Positions 1 to 10,232 of a stretch of DNA of 64,000 nucleotides are shown piece by piece. Each line of letters begins with the position of its first letter. Position 1 is the stretch's first letter. The stretch comes from Arsenophonus sp052171895 (lineage in GTDB: Bacteria; Pseudomonadota; Gammaproteobacteria; Enterobacterales; Enterobacteriaceae). The notes beneath the pieces are model-generated. The model made no database searches and was not told the origin of the DNA. It worked only from the letters and a program-made list of their open reading frames with translations. The stretch lies in the NCBI GenBank assembly GCA_052171895.1, contig JBQMRN010000001.1, positions 682,001 to 746,000 of the forward strand. Direction: 5' to 3'. The position numbers were made by a program, and so were the translations under genes.

Positions 1-26
1 TCCATAACAATACCTAATTTGATCAT
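1..26 (-). CDS. gshB: Glutathione synthetase, first codons only (runs off the window)
   Basis: Nine codons read MIKLGIVME on the minus strand, starting at base 26. They match the start of enterobacterial GshB, the ATP-dependent ligase that joins gamma-glutamylcysteine and glycine. A TAGGAG ribosome binding site lies just upstream and overlaps the stop codon of the dead rsmE. The rsmE-gshB order is the usual enterobacterial one, which supports the call more than the few residues do. Whether the rest of the gene is intact cannot be seen. Confidence 0.7.
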
Positions 27-34
27 TTTATCTC

Positions 35-830
35 CTAAACCAATATATCGTCAAAACGAACTTCTAATGCTGTTATTTGGAGTTAACGCAGTGGTTTTTC
101 TGTTTTTAATGTCCTAGGGTCACAAGTAGAATTTTAGTAAATTGGTAATCAGTTGTCATTATGCTTTCATTCGGTAAAAGTCATCCGCCTTTTCGGCTAA
201 TAATAAGTAAAGAAATTTTATTTACCGCTGCGGGCAGAGTATTAATACTTAATTTAGCTTTAGAGTGGAGATTCATTTTTAATAAATCCTCTTTCTCTTC
301 GCACCAAGAGCCTTAAGAGGTATGGTTGTGGAAATTAAGGAGATTTTGTTTTACGTCCACATTGTTCGTAACCAGAAATGGTAATGCTCTATGTCATTGT
401 TATTGCTTTTTATTGAGTTTCTCCTAGGTCAAATTTAACATTACAGTGTTCTGAAAGAAGTGGACTAATGATATTGACACTGAGTTCTACTGATTGTTGA
501 ATACTGAATTCTATTTTTTCCTGCGAGAAATGACTTCTCCAAGATGCAGCTCTACGAGAGATGGATTTTCTGTTTGCGATTATCACATCGCCAGCACCCC
601 ACCCCCACCAAGCCTAGATTTTGGCTGACTTTTTATTAACCGCAAGTATTTTTCCGATGAAAATAAAATTAGTGCCATTAAATAACTAAATATTTTGTTC
701 TACACTCATATATACGTAGAACTCAACTAATGTGAGGGGTGTTTTAGTGGCATTATTGATTAATCGTATGATTGTGGTTGATTCTAATGGTTCATGGTGA
801 TAGATTCCGAAGAACCTGGTATCTCCATAA
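35..830 (-). pseudogene. rsmE: 16S rRNA m3U1498 methyltransferase RsmE, decayed
   Basis: Minus-strand fragments in shifting frames follow RsmE from end to end: an N-terminal piece with IYHHEPL (about 780-800), then KIEFSIQQSVEL, GYEQCGR, a stretch with LHSKAKLSINTLP, and a C-terminal piece with ITALEVRFDDILV just before the stop at 35-37. Several stops and frameshifts separate these blocks, so no full protein can be made. RsmE methylates U1498 of 16S rRNA and is not essential in E. coli. Its place directly upstream of gshB matches E. coli. Confidence 0.85.
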
Positions 831-984
831 GCCATACTTCCTTATAAACTAATTATTAGCAAAAATATACTTATGATAGAGATGGGAAAATAAATTAGCA
901 AGCTATTTCGTTAGCTATTGATTTTCTTTTTTATTTTACCTATTAATCCCCAAAATGCTCTTATAAGCAGATTATTGTTAATTG

Positions 985-3130
985 TTACTTTCTATCTTGG
1001 GAAATAGTATGGTTTTTGTTTTGAATAATTTAAGTTTAACTTTGAAGCAATTTTTGATAAACCATAATGGAGATTTATTACTACCTAATAGTAATTTAGA
1101 TAATTCCTGATTGTACATAAAAATATATAGGTGCAAAGTGATCTCAAGCTCTTGACCAGAATTGTAATGATAGCTTTGCAGTCATCTTCTATGTGCCATT
1201 AAATAGCTCGACCATAAATACTATTTGTATCAGGATGCCTCGGTGGGCTAAAAGTCGGCGTTATAATAGGAATCTCTCTGTACACAAACGATTAAATTCC
1301 TGTTTTTTTGGTGCTTGAATCTTTTCGTAGATCAAAAAAGCGATCTGTAAATTCTTTACCATTGTCTGTAAGTAGCTGATGGATAGCCATGGGACATGGT
1401 CGCTTAAAATCATGTAAGAAGCGTCAAGCACATTGGTCGAGGTTTTCGCCTTGAAAAGACGGATAAAAACCCATCAAATGGCATGATCTATACCTAGGAA
1501 AAGATAATATCCTGAAGTTTCTATTGCCATTTTCGGAAGATATTTCACATCTCTATGTAAGATAACTAGGTTTGTAGCTTTTAAACGCTTTATGCTTCGG
1601 CTTCATTGTTTCTTCTTCCCTCATTTCACGCAAATTCTCCATGCCTGCGTAAACAGCAATCCAGGCTAGATCGAGATACAACAGGGTTTTAGGAATTCAG
1701 GTACGACTTTCTAAAAGATCGTCGATAGGAAGAGAAAAAATATTTGTTGCAGAAAAAGACTATGCCTTCCTAAGCAGACGACGCTCTCGCCTGTGAACGA
1801 TGTGGAAATATGACTGTGATCATTAGATTAGTTGGTAAAGCTTATTGCTTTGCTTGCAAAGCAATATGTAATTACGTCTGTATTTTAATTGTTGTGATTT
1901 CAAATAATCTTCTTCAGGCTAGATAATTCGCCAAATAAAACGACCATACATCATGGAATCTACTCAGCTATCCTTTTAATCAGCTGATATAACTATTCAC
2001 ATTTTAAATATGGAATTTTTTACCAATAAAATTCTCTGATTATCCAAGCTTATTAGGCGATGGTGACTAATTTTATGCTCGTTAGAAACGGTTTCATATT
2101 ATTTAGCTCCATTCGAGCAAAAGATAGACTTCTTATCGATGATCGGCTCAAGAAAACAGCTAACACAGTTTGCATTAAACTCTTCAAGAATCTTATCGCT
2201 CACATGACCCTGTCTATTTCTGGCAATTAAGACCGTAATTCGTCCTTTCTTTTTATCTCCTTTTCTCCCGCATTTTCTAGCTTTTCTTCTATGTGAGATA
2301 TAATGCTTCCCTTTAAAGGATTTAGGGAAAATGTTTCGTAGATTTCAATAATATCAGTTACTGGATTTATGTTGGGTGTCGCGTCGTTGCAGAAGCAAGG
2401 AAGCAGTGAGGGCATCTAAACGCTGTTTTCACATCAATGCTTGTTTGTTTCGCTGACTAATGTAAAGTTAAGCTATTCAACATACATCGCAGATAACTAA
2501 AGCATTTATCTTTGTAATGTAGTTTCGGCATAGCACTTCTAGTAATTTTGTTAAATCTTTTCCTGCAATCAGAGTTTTCAAGGATATCGCTGTAACCCTA
2601 ATGAATATCCACAGCGGATAACATGTTCACTGTGAGAATATTGCCAGGATAAAGTGGAATGAGTTTCTTTTATGCATCAATCGACATCATCTGACAGATT
2701 GTCATCGAGCTAAGTAATAAGATGGAGCTTTATGTTGGAGGAAGTGAGGAAAGAGTCTCTTTGATCTGTATGACTGTTTGCTTTTTCATGGCAACCTGTT
2801 TACTGAAAATTGTTTATATCAGTAGAAAGGATTTCTATTAATGATCTTTGCCAACATACCCGATCATCAATATCATCTCGTTTTTTCCCTTTAGCAACGG
2901 TAAGTTCAGATATACCATAATGCTTAGGCAAAGTGTAGACGCAGGTTCTTTGGTTGCCTGAAGAACAGCTCTGATTTTAGGTATTGTAGTAGCCATGATA
3001 AGGTTAGGAGACCATAATCATCATGATATTTTTCTCTTCAACTATATCCATTAGTAGCCATCTTGCCATGAATAGAGCAGCTTGTGCGACAAGTGCCTAT
3101 AATATAATGATCCTGGACTAAACAATTAGG
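985..3130 (-). mobile_element. IS481-family element, degenerate, interrupted by an IS1595-type element
   Basis: Minus-strand fragments resemble an IS481-family transposase: the N-terminal part lies at about 2870-3060 and the catalytic and C-terminal part at 1190-1800, with many stops. The right end (about 985-1190) recurs nearly unchanged at 19.9, 23.1, 29.1 and 61.6 kb. An IS1595-type element splits the copy, with GATCAT repeated on both sides of the insert. The element is dead. Confidence 0.75.
1815..2862 (-). mobile_element. IS1595-type insertion sequence, degenerate, nested in IS481
   Basis: Minus-strand frames give pieces of an IS1595-family (IS1016-like) transposase. Visible pieces include the RNRQGHVSDEIL-like block (about 2170-2230), EPIIDKKSI, and an N-terminal start with ATG AAA AAG near 2790. 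Stops and frameshifts are frequent. The ends read roughly GGTAAAG...TTTGCCAACATA. It has the same orientation as its IS481 host. Confidence 0.7.
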
Positions 3131-3277
3131 ATAATTCTTGATTTTAATATTAAAAACAGTTTGTGAGAGTGGTCTGTCTTGTGCTTTTTTAAAAACTATT
3201 TCTTGCTTATAGTGCCTAAGAATCTCTTTGATCTTTAGTAAGTATTTTAAACGTACAAGACGATTAGATAATTTCAT
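3131..3277 (-). pseudogene. Unrecognised gene start cut off by IS481
   Basis: An open frame begins with MKLSNRLVRLKYLLK at 3277 and stays open for about 50 codons. It then runs into the left end of the IS481 copy at about 3130, so the 79-codon frame is a host/IS chimera. The N-terminal part is rich in Lys, Arg and Ile and has no motif I recognise. No good ribosome binding site is seen upstream. It is probably the 5' stub of a gene destroyed by the insertion. Confidence 0.35.
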
Positions 3278-3885
3278 CGATAAATTTTATATTTCCATCT
3301 GAAGAATGAGGAGTGAATTAGGGTAAATAAAACATTGATGATAAAGTAGCCATTAATAACTTACGCATAGTTTTAACCTTTTATTTGTTGAATAAGAAAT
3401 ATCAACATTATTCTTAATTTTAAGAATAGTCTTATTTTTATTTTAAACAAGATCTATATTAATAGAAAATAATACTTATTTATCTTTAAGATAAATTGAA
3501 TAAGGAAATATAGAATATTTGAATAATATTAAACGCATTGAATTAAATAATTTATTAATTAATAATAATTATTAATATAATATATATAAATAATAGTTAT
3601 TTTATAAAATATGAAAGATACTTATTAATCAATTTTAGTTTTACTAAAAATTATTTTTAGAACTATTTATAACAAATGGCAATTTTATTAACTACTAATA
3701 TCAAGCATATGAAATCATGTTTCAATCTAAATTTAGTTACAACGTACTTTTCTATTTAAAATAATTACTCATGTTATGAGCAGCAAGATAACTTCTTTAA
3801 GTTAACAATTTATTATATATATAGAAATAACTAACATAGCCACAATCTAGTAGCAACTATATTGATTATCCATAAATCTCTTTAA
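3278..3885. other. AT-rich spacer without recognisable genes
   Basis: This stretch is very AT-rich, with stops in every frame. It lies downstream of ydgI. I see no gene remnant, tRNA or convincing terminator. Confidence 0.6.
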
Positions 3886-5283
3886 TTAAATATTAAGTAA
3901 ATACCAAAGTGCTGGTATAGAAGAGGAAACAATCATTATTATCGCGCTTCTTTCTAATCGACTAAGTGGTTTTTTATTATTATTTTGGTTTTGAGCATAT
4001 AGAAAGATAAATAAACCAGGCATATAAAGAATAATAGATAAAAGTAGATTAATTGTTCCTGAAGCATAAAGTAACCATAAACCATATAAATTGGTTACTG
4101 TACCAATAATAAGTAATCCTTTGTTAGCACGCTTAAAAGAGATTTTGATTAAGAAAGCACCCACTAAAAAATAAGGTACTAAAATCATTTCTGAGGCTAT
4201 TGTTAATAACATATTGTAGTTGGTAGCACTCAACCAAATTAATATTAAGGCTAACTGTATGGCGCTGTTTGTAAGCCAAAGAGATGAAGAGGGAGCGTTA
4301 TTTTTATTTTGATATTTAAATATTTTAGGAAATGAGCCATGAAGAGAAGCGATATAAGGAATTTCTGTTGCCATTATTGTCCAGCTTAAATAAGCACTGC
4401 AAACAGAAATAATCAAACCTGCTGCAATGATAATCTCACCATAATTTCCCATCATATTGATCATAAGTGATGCCATCGAGGGATTTTTCATTTCAGAAAA
4501 TTCAGCTCTTGGAACAATGCCTAAGGAGAGCAAGGTAACTAGTATATAAATACTCAATGCTGAAATTACGGCAAGTAACGTTGCTAAACCAACATCTTTA
4601 CGTCTTTTAGCACGTGCTGAAACAACCACCGCTCCTTCGATACCAATAAATACCCATAGTGTAATTAGCATAGTATTTTTAACTTGTTGCCAAATTGGTA
4701 TACCTATTTCAATACCAGTAAAATCAAATTTAAAAATATCTATCTTAAACGTTAAAATAGCTAGAATGATAAATAAGCTAAGAGGAATTAATTTAGCTAA
4801 AGTTGCTAATTTATTGATTTCGGCGGCAGTCTGTGTACCTTTTAATACTAAGCAATGAATGATCCATAGTAAGATAGATTCACCGATCAAAGATTGCCAA
4901 GTATTGCCATCACCAAAAATGATATTATCTGAGCGATCAGTAAAAAAACTCATGGCTGCAAAGATGATAACCAAATAGGAAACATTAGCGATAACAGCAC
5001 ATAGCCAGTAGCCCCAGGCTGAACAAAAACCAACTAGTTCGCCAAAGCCTTCTTTAGCGTAAGTATAAATTCCTCCATCTAGATCAGGTCTAATACGTGA
5101 AAGTAATAGCAAAGATATGGCAAAAAATAAAATACCAATACCTGTGATACTCCAACTTATCATAAGTGCTAAGGGGCTAGCGACTTCAGCCATATTTTGC
5201 GGCAGACTAAAAACACCCGCTCCAATCATTGAGCTTAATACTAATGCAGTTAAAGCGGTTAGATTTAATTTTTTATTCTTCAA
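3886..5283 (-). CDS. ydgI: Putative arginine/ornithine antiporter YdgI (APC superfamily)
   Basis: This 465-residue polytopic inner-membrane protein of the basic amino-acid/polyamine antiporter (APA) group matches E. coli YdgI over its whole length. Blocks include SSMIGAGVFSLPQNM (residues about 17-31), LDGGIYTYAKEGFGELVGF (68-86) and WVFIGIEGAVVVSARAKRR near the middle, where the family's substrate-binding helices lie. About 12 hydrophobic helices are visible. By family it should exchange arginine for ornithine or a similar basic amino acid, but the substrate is not proven even in E. coli. In E. coli ydgI, ydgH and pntAB are neighbours. Here ydgH is gone and the gap to pntA is filled with IS remnants. 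The frame is intact in a heavily decayed region, which suggests it is still under selection. Confidence 0.9.
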   Translation of the reverse strand: MKNKKLNLTALTALVLSSMIGAGVFSLPQNMAEVASPLALMISWSITGIGILFFAISLLLLSRIRPDLDGGIYTYAKEGFGELVGFCSAWGYWLCAVIANVSYLVIIFAAMSFFTDRSDNIIFGDGNTWQSLIGESILLWIIHCLVLKGTQTAAEINKLATLAKLIPLSLFIILAILTFKIDIFKFDFTGIEIGIPIWQQVKNTMLITLWVFIGIEGAVVVSARAKRRKDVGLATLLAVISALSIYILVTLLSLGIVPRAEFSEMKNPSMASLMINMMGNYGEIIIAAGLIISVCSAYLSWTIMATEIPYIASLHGSFPKIFKYQNKNNAPSSSLWLTNSAIQLALILIWLSATNYNMLLTIASEMILVPYFLVGAFLIKISFKRANKGLLIIGTVTNLYGLWLLYASGTINLLLSIILYMPGLFIFLYAQNQNNNKKPLSRLERSAIIMIVSSSIPALWYLLNI

Positions 5284-5628
5284 AGAAAAATCCTGAAATT
5301 TATTTTCATAATTTATTTTATGCCACTAATAATAACTTGTTTATATAGTAAAAAAGGAAACTGACAAGAATTAAATAGAAAGAGAAAATTTAATAAAATT
5401 TTACGGTTATGAAACATAATATGCAATTGTTAAATATGCATAAATATTTGTTTTATTTTTTATTAAAGTTATTTATTATTTTATTTATAACTCAAAAGAA
5501 AATAGATAATTAAGTCTATTAAAATGATTATTTAGCTAATTATAAAATGATATTGTGATTTTTGTTATTTATAAATATCTTTACTAATTCTAACGCTACC
5601 TACCGCCATTAGCTTGCCGTTTACATGA
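5284..5628. other. AT-rich upstream region of ydgI
   Basis: About 345 bp of AT-rich DNA separate the ydgI start from an IS256 end. The ydgI promoter must lie here, but many TATAAT-like strings make any single choice arbitrary. No coding remnant is recognised. Confidence 0.4.
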
Positions 5629-7049
5629 ATTATTAGCAAATCTGGTATATAATTGTCAGGCTTTGCTCTGGATGCTTCATGAATCTGTTCTTCATTCTTA
5701 AATTAGACCTTGTTACTGTTAGGGTCAAAGTAGGTCAAATCCTTTTAGGCGGTTCCAGCTTTTCTTAATAGACGGGATACTACCTTAAATATCATTGAAA
5801 GGTTTGTTTTTCTTGAACAACAGTTCTTCGCTCCTCGGCTTCGTAGTCTTACTGTCGTAAAAGTTGATTCAATTGGATTTGTCGTTCTTATTGACACTTA
5901 GTGCTCTGACAGGAAGTCGTAGAATACTAGCAGTTCTTTTTGATCTTTCTCCAGGTTCTTCATCGCTATAGGATGATACTTCGCTGAAAATATTGCCAAA
6001 AACATCAAGGGCTTTATTAGCAGCATTAAGGCTCTCTAAGTAGGCAGACCTCCAGAAGCTAAGCCTTAACTTTCGGTTGCATGCCTTTAGGGGTGAAGCC
6101 AGCACATTAGTTATTTTTGTATCAAAGAGCGTTGATGTTGCGTATCCTTGGGTATCTTTGCTATTGGTTACTAAAAAGTAATGGCACACCGTCCTCCTTA
6201 GCAAGTTTGGGGGATAAGGTTAAACTATGCGCTCGCAGGCTATTGAGAAGTTCGGCCAAGTTCGCTTCTGATTCTAGATAAGCATCTTTGAGTGTAACGA
6301 GCTCCTTACGTCCATCCACAGTGACCCCGATAATGACACCAGCAGGCAAAGGGATTATCCTGCCTGACGACAGGACGGTATATGGGATCTGCCAACAAAT
6401 AAACGTAGCACATATGGCTTAAATCAGGCAGGCAGCATTGCCTCTGTAATTTACAGCCATTGCTGTTTTCAGTCTGCTGATGGTATATGGTATTTAGAGA
6501 GACTCTATGTTTTTTAGCGAGAAGTGACTCCTTCCCCAGAGCTTCGTGAAAATCTCTGCTAGAGAGATGCCTTGCAGGTACAAAGCCATGTTAGCAAGTC
6601 TTCTGGGTTTTTGTACTCTTCAGATAAGGCGGTAGTATGTAGTATAATGAGCTATTGGAGCATATTCTGTTGCCAGTGTGATCCATGACCTTAGGTAGTT
6701 TAATATCAACATCGCCAATATCTATCTGTATAGTTCGCTGTTGGAAATAACCGTTACGGAGCGGACCGCCGGCAGTATGACGTCATCGCTCCTCAACAAT
6801 GCTGCGATCAGCATCTTATCGCTGCATGACTTTGAGCTCATCCTCAACTGCGGTTGAGTTATCAGCTACCTGGCAATATTAGGAATGAGTTCATGCAAGG
6901 GATCACAGGTAATATCTGATTTGCAGATATCTGTATGGTAGATTTTAATGGCATATCAGCTCTGTGTTATTAAACTCATTCATGAAATCAATTACCAGGA
7001 TACATGCTAGCATTTTCGAAATCTCATACACCAGAAATGAGGATAACTC
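5629..7049 (-). mobile_element. IS256-family element, near full length but degenerate
   Basis: Minus-strand frames follow a Mutator/IS256-type transposase, with pieces such as GVTVDGRKELVTLKDAYLES (about 6250-6340), LLSSPKLAKEDG-like sequence and the block with CRKLRLSFWRSAYLESLNAA (about 6020-6080). Frameshifts and stops are numerous. The left end reads ATTATTAGCAAATCTGG and the right end ATGAGGATAACTC. These are the imperfect inverted ends shared by all IS256 copies in the window. Confidence 0.8.
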
Positions 7050-7104
7050 CATAAAAATAAGCAGTACTTTTTTCTTAGCTTTTTTAGTTAGATGTTTGGT
7101 TCTG

Positions 7105-7342
7105 GATCATTTAGTCCCTTTGTGGATACCCCTATTCATGGCAATAGGGCTACTGAGTGAGGGATATAGTTAAGGGTAAAATATCATGATGATGAGGCTA
7201 GATCTTCAGGCAACTACAACATCTAAAATTAGAGCTGCTCTTCAGGCCAGCAAAGAGCCTGCGTTTACTTTGACTAAGCGTTATGCTATATCTGAATTTA
7301 CTCTTGTTAAAGACTAAAAATGAAATGATATTGATGATTAGC
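7105..7342 (+). mobile_element. IS481 5' fragment
   Basis: The IS481 left end (GGATCATTTAGTCCC) and N-terminal transposase codons are present on the plus strand, with pieces such as TTSKIRAALQASKEPAFTL and KRYAISEFTLVKD (about 7205-7315). The copy stops at the TTGATGAT site, where an IS1595-type element follows. The rest of IS481 is not found beyond that element. Confidence 0.7.
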
Positions 7343-8382
7343 TATGTTGGTATGTTGGTAAAGGTTGTTGGTAAAAATCTCTTATACTGTATCAAGAATT
7401 TTCACTAGAAAGGTTGTGCCATGAAAAAGTAAATAGTTATTCCTGAAACAGACTCTTTCCTTACTTTCTGCCAATATAAATCTGCATTTCATTAATTGCC
7501 TTGGCGACGATCTCTTGGATAATGTCAATTCATGCATTAAATCAACTCATTTCACTTTATTCTGCCCATATTGTCATACTAAATATGTTATCTACTGGTA
7601 ATATTCATTATGCTTATAGCAATATTATTCCATAATATCTGATTGTAGGAAAACATTTAATAATCTTACTGGAAGTTCTCTGGCGAAACTATATATGACA
7701 AGGATAAATGCTTTAGTTATCTGAGATGTATCTTGAATAGCTTGATTTTACTGGAGTCAGCGAAATAAACAGACATTAATTTAAAAACAGTGTTTAGATG
7801 GTATCACTGCTTCCTTTCTTCATTGGCGACAGTCAACATAAATGCACTAAATGGTATTGTTGAAGTAGACGGAATATTTTTCCATGAATCTTTTAAATGG
7901 AAGCGTTATATCTCATATAAGAAAGCGTAGACAACGCAGGAAAGGAGGAAATAAAAAGAAAGATCAAATCGAGGTCTTAATCGCCTGAGATCGAGAGAGT
8001 CAGGTGAGCGATGAGATTCTTGAAGAGTTTAATGTAGAGTGTGTTAGCCGTTTTCTTGAGCCGATCATTGATAAAGAGTCCATCCTTTACTTGGATGAAT
8101 TAAATGGTAGGGAAACCTTTGTCAGCGAGCATGAAATTAGTTAGAGTATTCCTAATAAGGTTGGATAATCATAGAGTTTTTGGTAAGGAATTTCACATTT
8201 AAACTGTGAACAGTTATATTACCTGATTAAAAAGATGGCTGAGTAGATTTCATGCTGTATGGTCGTTTATTTACTGAATTATTTATCCTGGAAAAAATTG
8301 TTTGAAACCAGAACAGTTGAAATACAAATGTGATTAGAAATTTCTCTTGGAGAAAAGTAATAATCTTTGCCAAGATACCCTA
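7343..8382 (+). mobile_element. IS1595-type insertion sequence, degenerate
   Basis: The element runs on the plus strand from a GGTAAAGGTTGTTGG-like end to a TTTGCCAAGATA-like end. Its transposase start reads ATG AAA AAG TAA, a stop at codon 4. Later pieces match other copies (SDEILEEFNVECVSRFLEP near 8005-8060, then IDKESIL). It sits at the same IS481 target site as four other copies in the window. Confidence 0.75.
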
Positions 8383-8689
8383 ATTATTAGATATTATAAC
8401 AATAATTATCCGAATATTTTCTTATGAAAATATTAATTGTTTTGAAAATTAATATTTTGGTATTTATTTTAATAAATTAAAATCAAAGCTTAAGCTATTT
8501 GATTAATATTATTTTTGATAAAAATTTAATTTAATTTCATGGAAATTCGATAGATTATGGCTCATGATTATTATTTTTAGTAGGTTTTTATAATGTTTTT
8601 CACTCAATAATGATAGATATATATAATATAATTAGTTATGTTTTAAGGGAAGAAAAGCATCGAGTAACTTTAAACTAGAAGGGATCATT
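8383..8689. other. AT-rich upstream region of pntA
   Basis: This is roughly 300 bp of AT-rich DNA upstream of pntAB. It should hold the operon promoter. No specific site stands out, and no gene remnant is recognised. Confidence 0.4.
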
Positions 8690-10222
8690 ATGCATATTGG
8701 TGTACCAAAAGAAAGAATTACCAATGAAGCACGTATTGCAGTAACACCATTAACAGTAAAGCAGCTAATAAAATTAGGTTTTTCTGTTGTCATTGAACGA
8801 GAAGCTGGTCAACTTGCTAGTTTCGAAGACGTTGTTTATGAGCAAGCTGGTGCTAAAATTGTTGAGCAACAATCTGTATGGAATGCAGATATTATTTTAA
8901 AAGTTAATGCGCCGTTAGAAGCTGAAATCGTACTTATTAAAAAGGGAGCGATATTGATTTGCTTTATTTGGCCAATACAACACCCAGATTTAATGAAAAA
9001 ATTAGCAGCCCGAAAAATCACCGTATTAGCAATGGATGCAGTGCCACGTATTTCTAGGGCACAGTCACTTGATGCGCTAAGTTCTATGGAGAATGTTGCA
9101 GGTTATCGGGCTGTGGTAGAAGCAGCCTATCAATTTGGACGTTTTTTTACTGGGAAAATTACTGCAGCCGGCAAAGTACCGCCAGCTAAAGTAATGGTTA
9201 TTGGTGTAGGAGTTGCCGGTTTAGCAGCGATAGGCGCAGCAGGTAGTCTAGGGGCTATTGTGCGTGCATTTGATACCAGGCCAGAAGTAAAAGAGCAAGT
9301 ACAAAGCATGGGGGCTGAGTATCTTGAATTGAACCTTAAACAGGATCAAGCATTTAGTGATGATTATGCTAAAGAGATGTCTGAGGCTTTTATCCAAGCG
9401 GAAATGGCTTTATTTGCTAAGCAAGCAAAAGAGGTGGATATTATTATTACCAGCGCTTTAATGCCAGGAAAACCTGCGCTAAAATTAATTACCAAAGAGA
9501 TGGTTGACTCAATGAATCCTGGTAGTGTAATCGTTGATTTAGCAGCGCAGTCAGGCGGTAATTGTGAGTTAACCCAGGAAGATAAATTAATCGTTACTGA
9601 TCGTAATGTTAAAATTATTGGCTATACTGATTTACCGAATCGTTTAGCAACCCAATCCTCACAACTTTATGCGACTAATATCGTTAATTTAATTAAACTG
9701 CTTTGTAAAGAAAACAATGGTCAACTAGTCATTAATTTTGATGATATTGTTGTACGCGCTGTTACTCTTATTAAAGAAGGAGAAATTACCTGGCCGTCTC
9801 CTCTTATCCCAGTATCTCAAGAACCGCAAACAAAAAATCAATTGATAAAATATGAAGAAAAAGTAGCACTGAAAAAAATCTCTTCTTGGTTAAAATGTAT
9901 TTCTCTATTGTTGGCGATTATACTTTTTAGTGGTTTTGCGCATATAGCACCTAAAGAGTTCCTTTCTCACTTTACCGTGTTTGCGCTGTCATGTGTTATT
10001 GGGTATTACGTAGTATGGAATGTCAGCCATTCACTGCATACACCGCTTATGTCAGTAACTAATGCGATTTCCGGAATTATTATGGTAGGCGCAATGCTGC
10101 AAATTGGCAGTGGCGGTTGGGTCACTTTCTTCTCGTTTATTGCAGTACTTATAGCAAGTATCAATATTTTTGGTGGATTTACAGTTACCCAACGTATGCT
10201 GAAAATGTTTCGTAAAGGATAA
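8690..10222 (+). CDS. pntA: NAD(P) transhydrogenase subunit alpha
   Basis: A 510-residue protein of normal length (E. coli PntA also 510). PntA with PntB forms the proton-translocating transhydrogenase of the inner membrane, which uses the proton gradient to make NADPH from NADH and NADP+. The N-terminal NAD(H)-binding domain I (about residues 1-380) has the MHIGVPKER start, the Rossmann motif VIGVGVAGLAAIGAAGSLGA near residue 170, and DLAAQSGGNCELT near 285. The C-terminal part carries about four membrane helices, as in other proteobacterial alpha subunits. An AGAAGGGA ribosome binding site precedes the start. pntB follows after 10 bp, so the two form an operon. The frame is clean and the catalytic regions are conserved. 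Confidence 0.97.
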   Translation: MHIGVPKERITNEARIAVTPLTVKQLIKLGFSVVIEREAGQLASFEDVVYEQAGAKIVEQQSVWNADIILKVNAPLEAEIVLIKKGAILICFIWPIQHPDLMKKLAARKITVLAMDAVPRISRAQSLDALSSMENVAGYRAVVEAAYQFGRFFTGKITAAGKVPPAKVMVIGVGVAGLAAIGAAGSLGAIVRAFDTRPEVKEQVQSMGAEYLELNLKQDQAFSDDYAKEMSEAFIQAEMALFAKQAKEVDIIITSALMPGKPALKLITKEMVDSMNPGSVIVDLAAQSGGNCELTQEDKLIVTDRNVKIIGYTDLPNRLATQSSQLYATNIVNLIKLLCKENNGQLVINFDDIVVRAVTLIKEGEITWPSPLIPVSQEPQTKNQLIKYEEKVALKKISSWLKCISLLLAIILFSGFAHIAPKEFLSHFTVFALSCVIGYYVVWNVSHSLHTPLMSVTNAISGIIMVGAMLQIGSGGWVTFFSFIAVLIASINIFGGFTVTQRMLKMFRKG

Positions 10223-10232
10223 GGAGTTTTAA

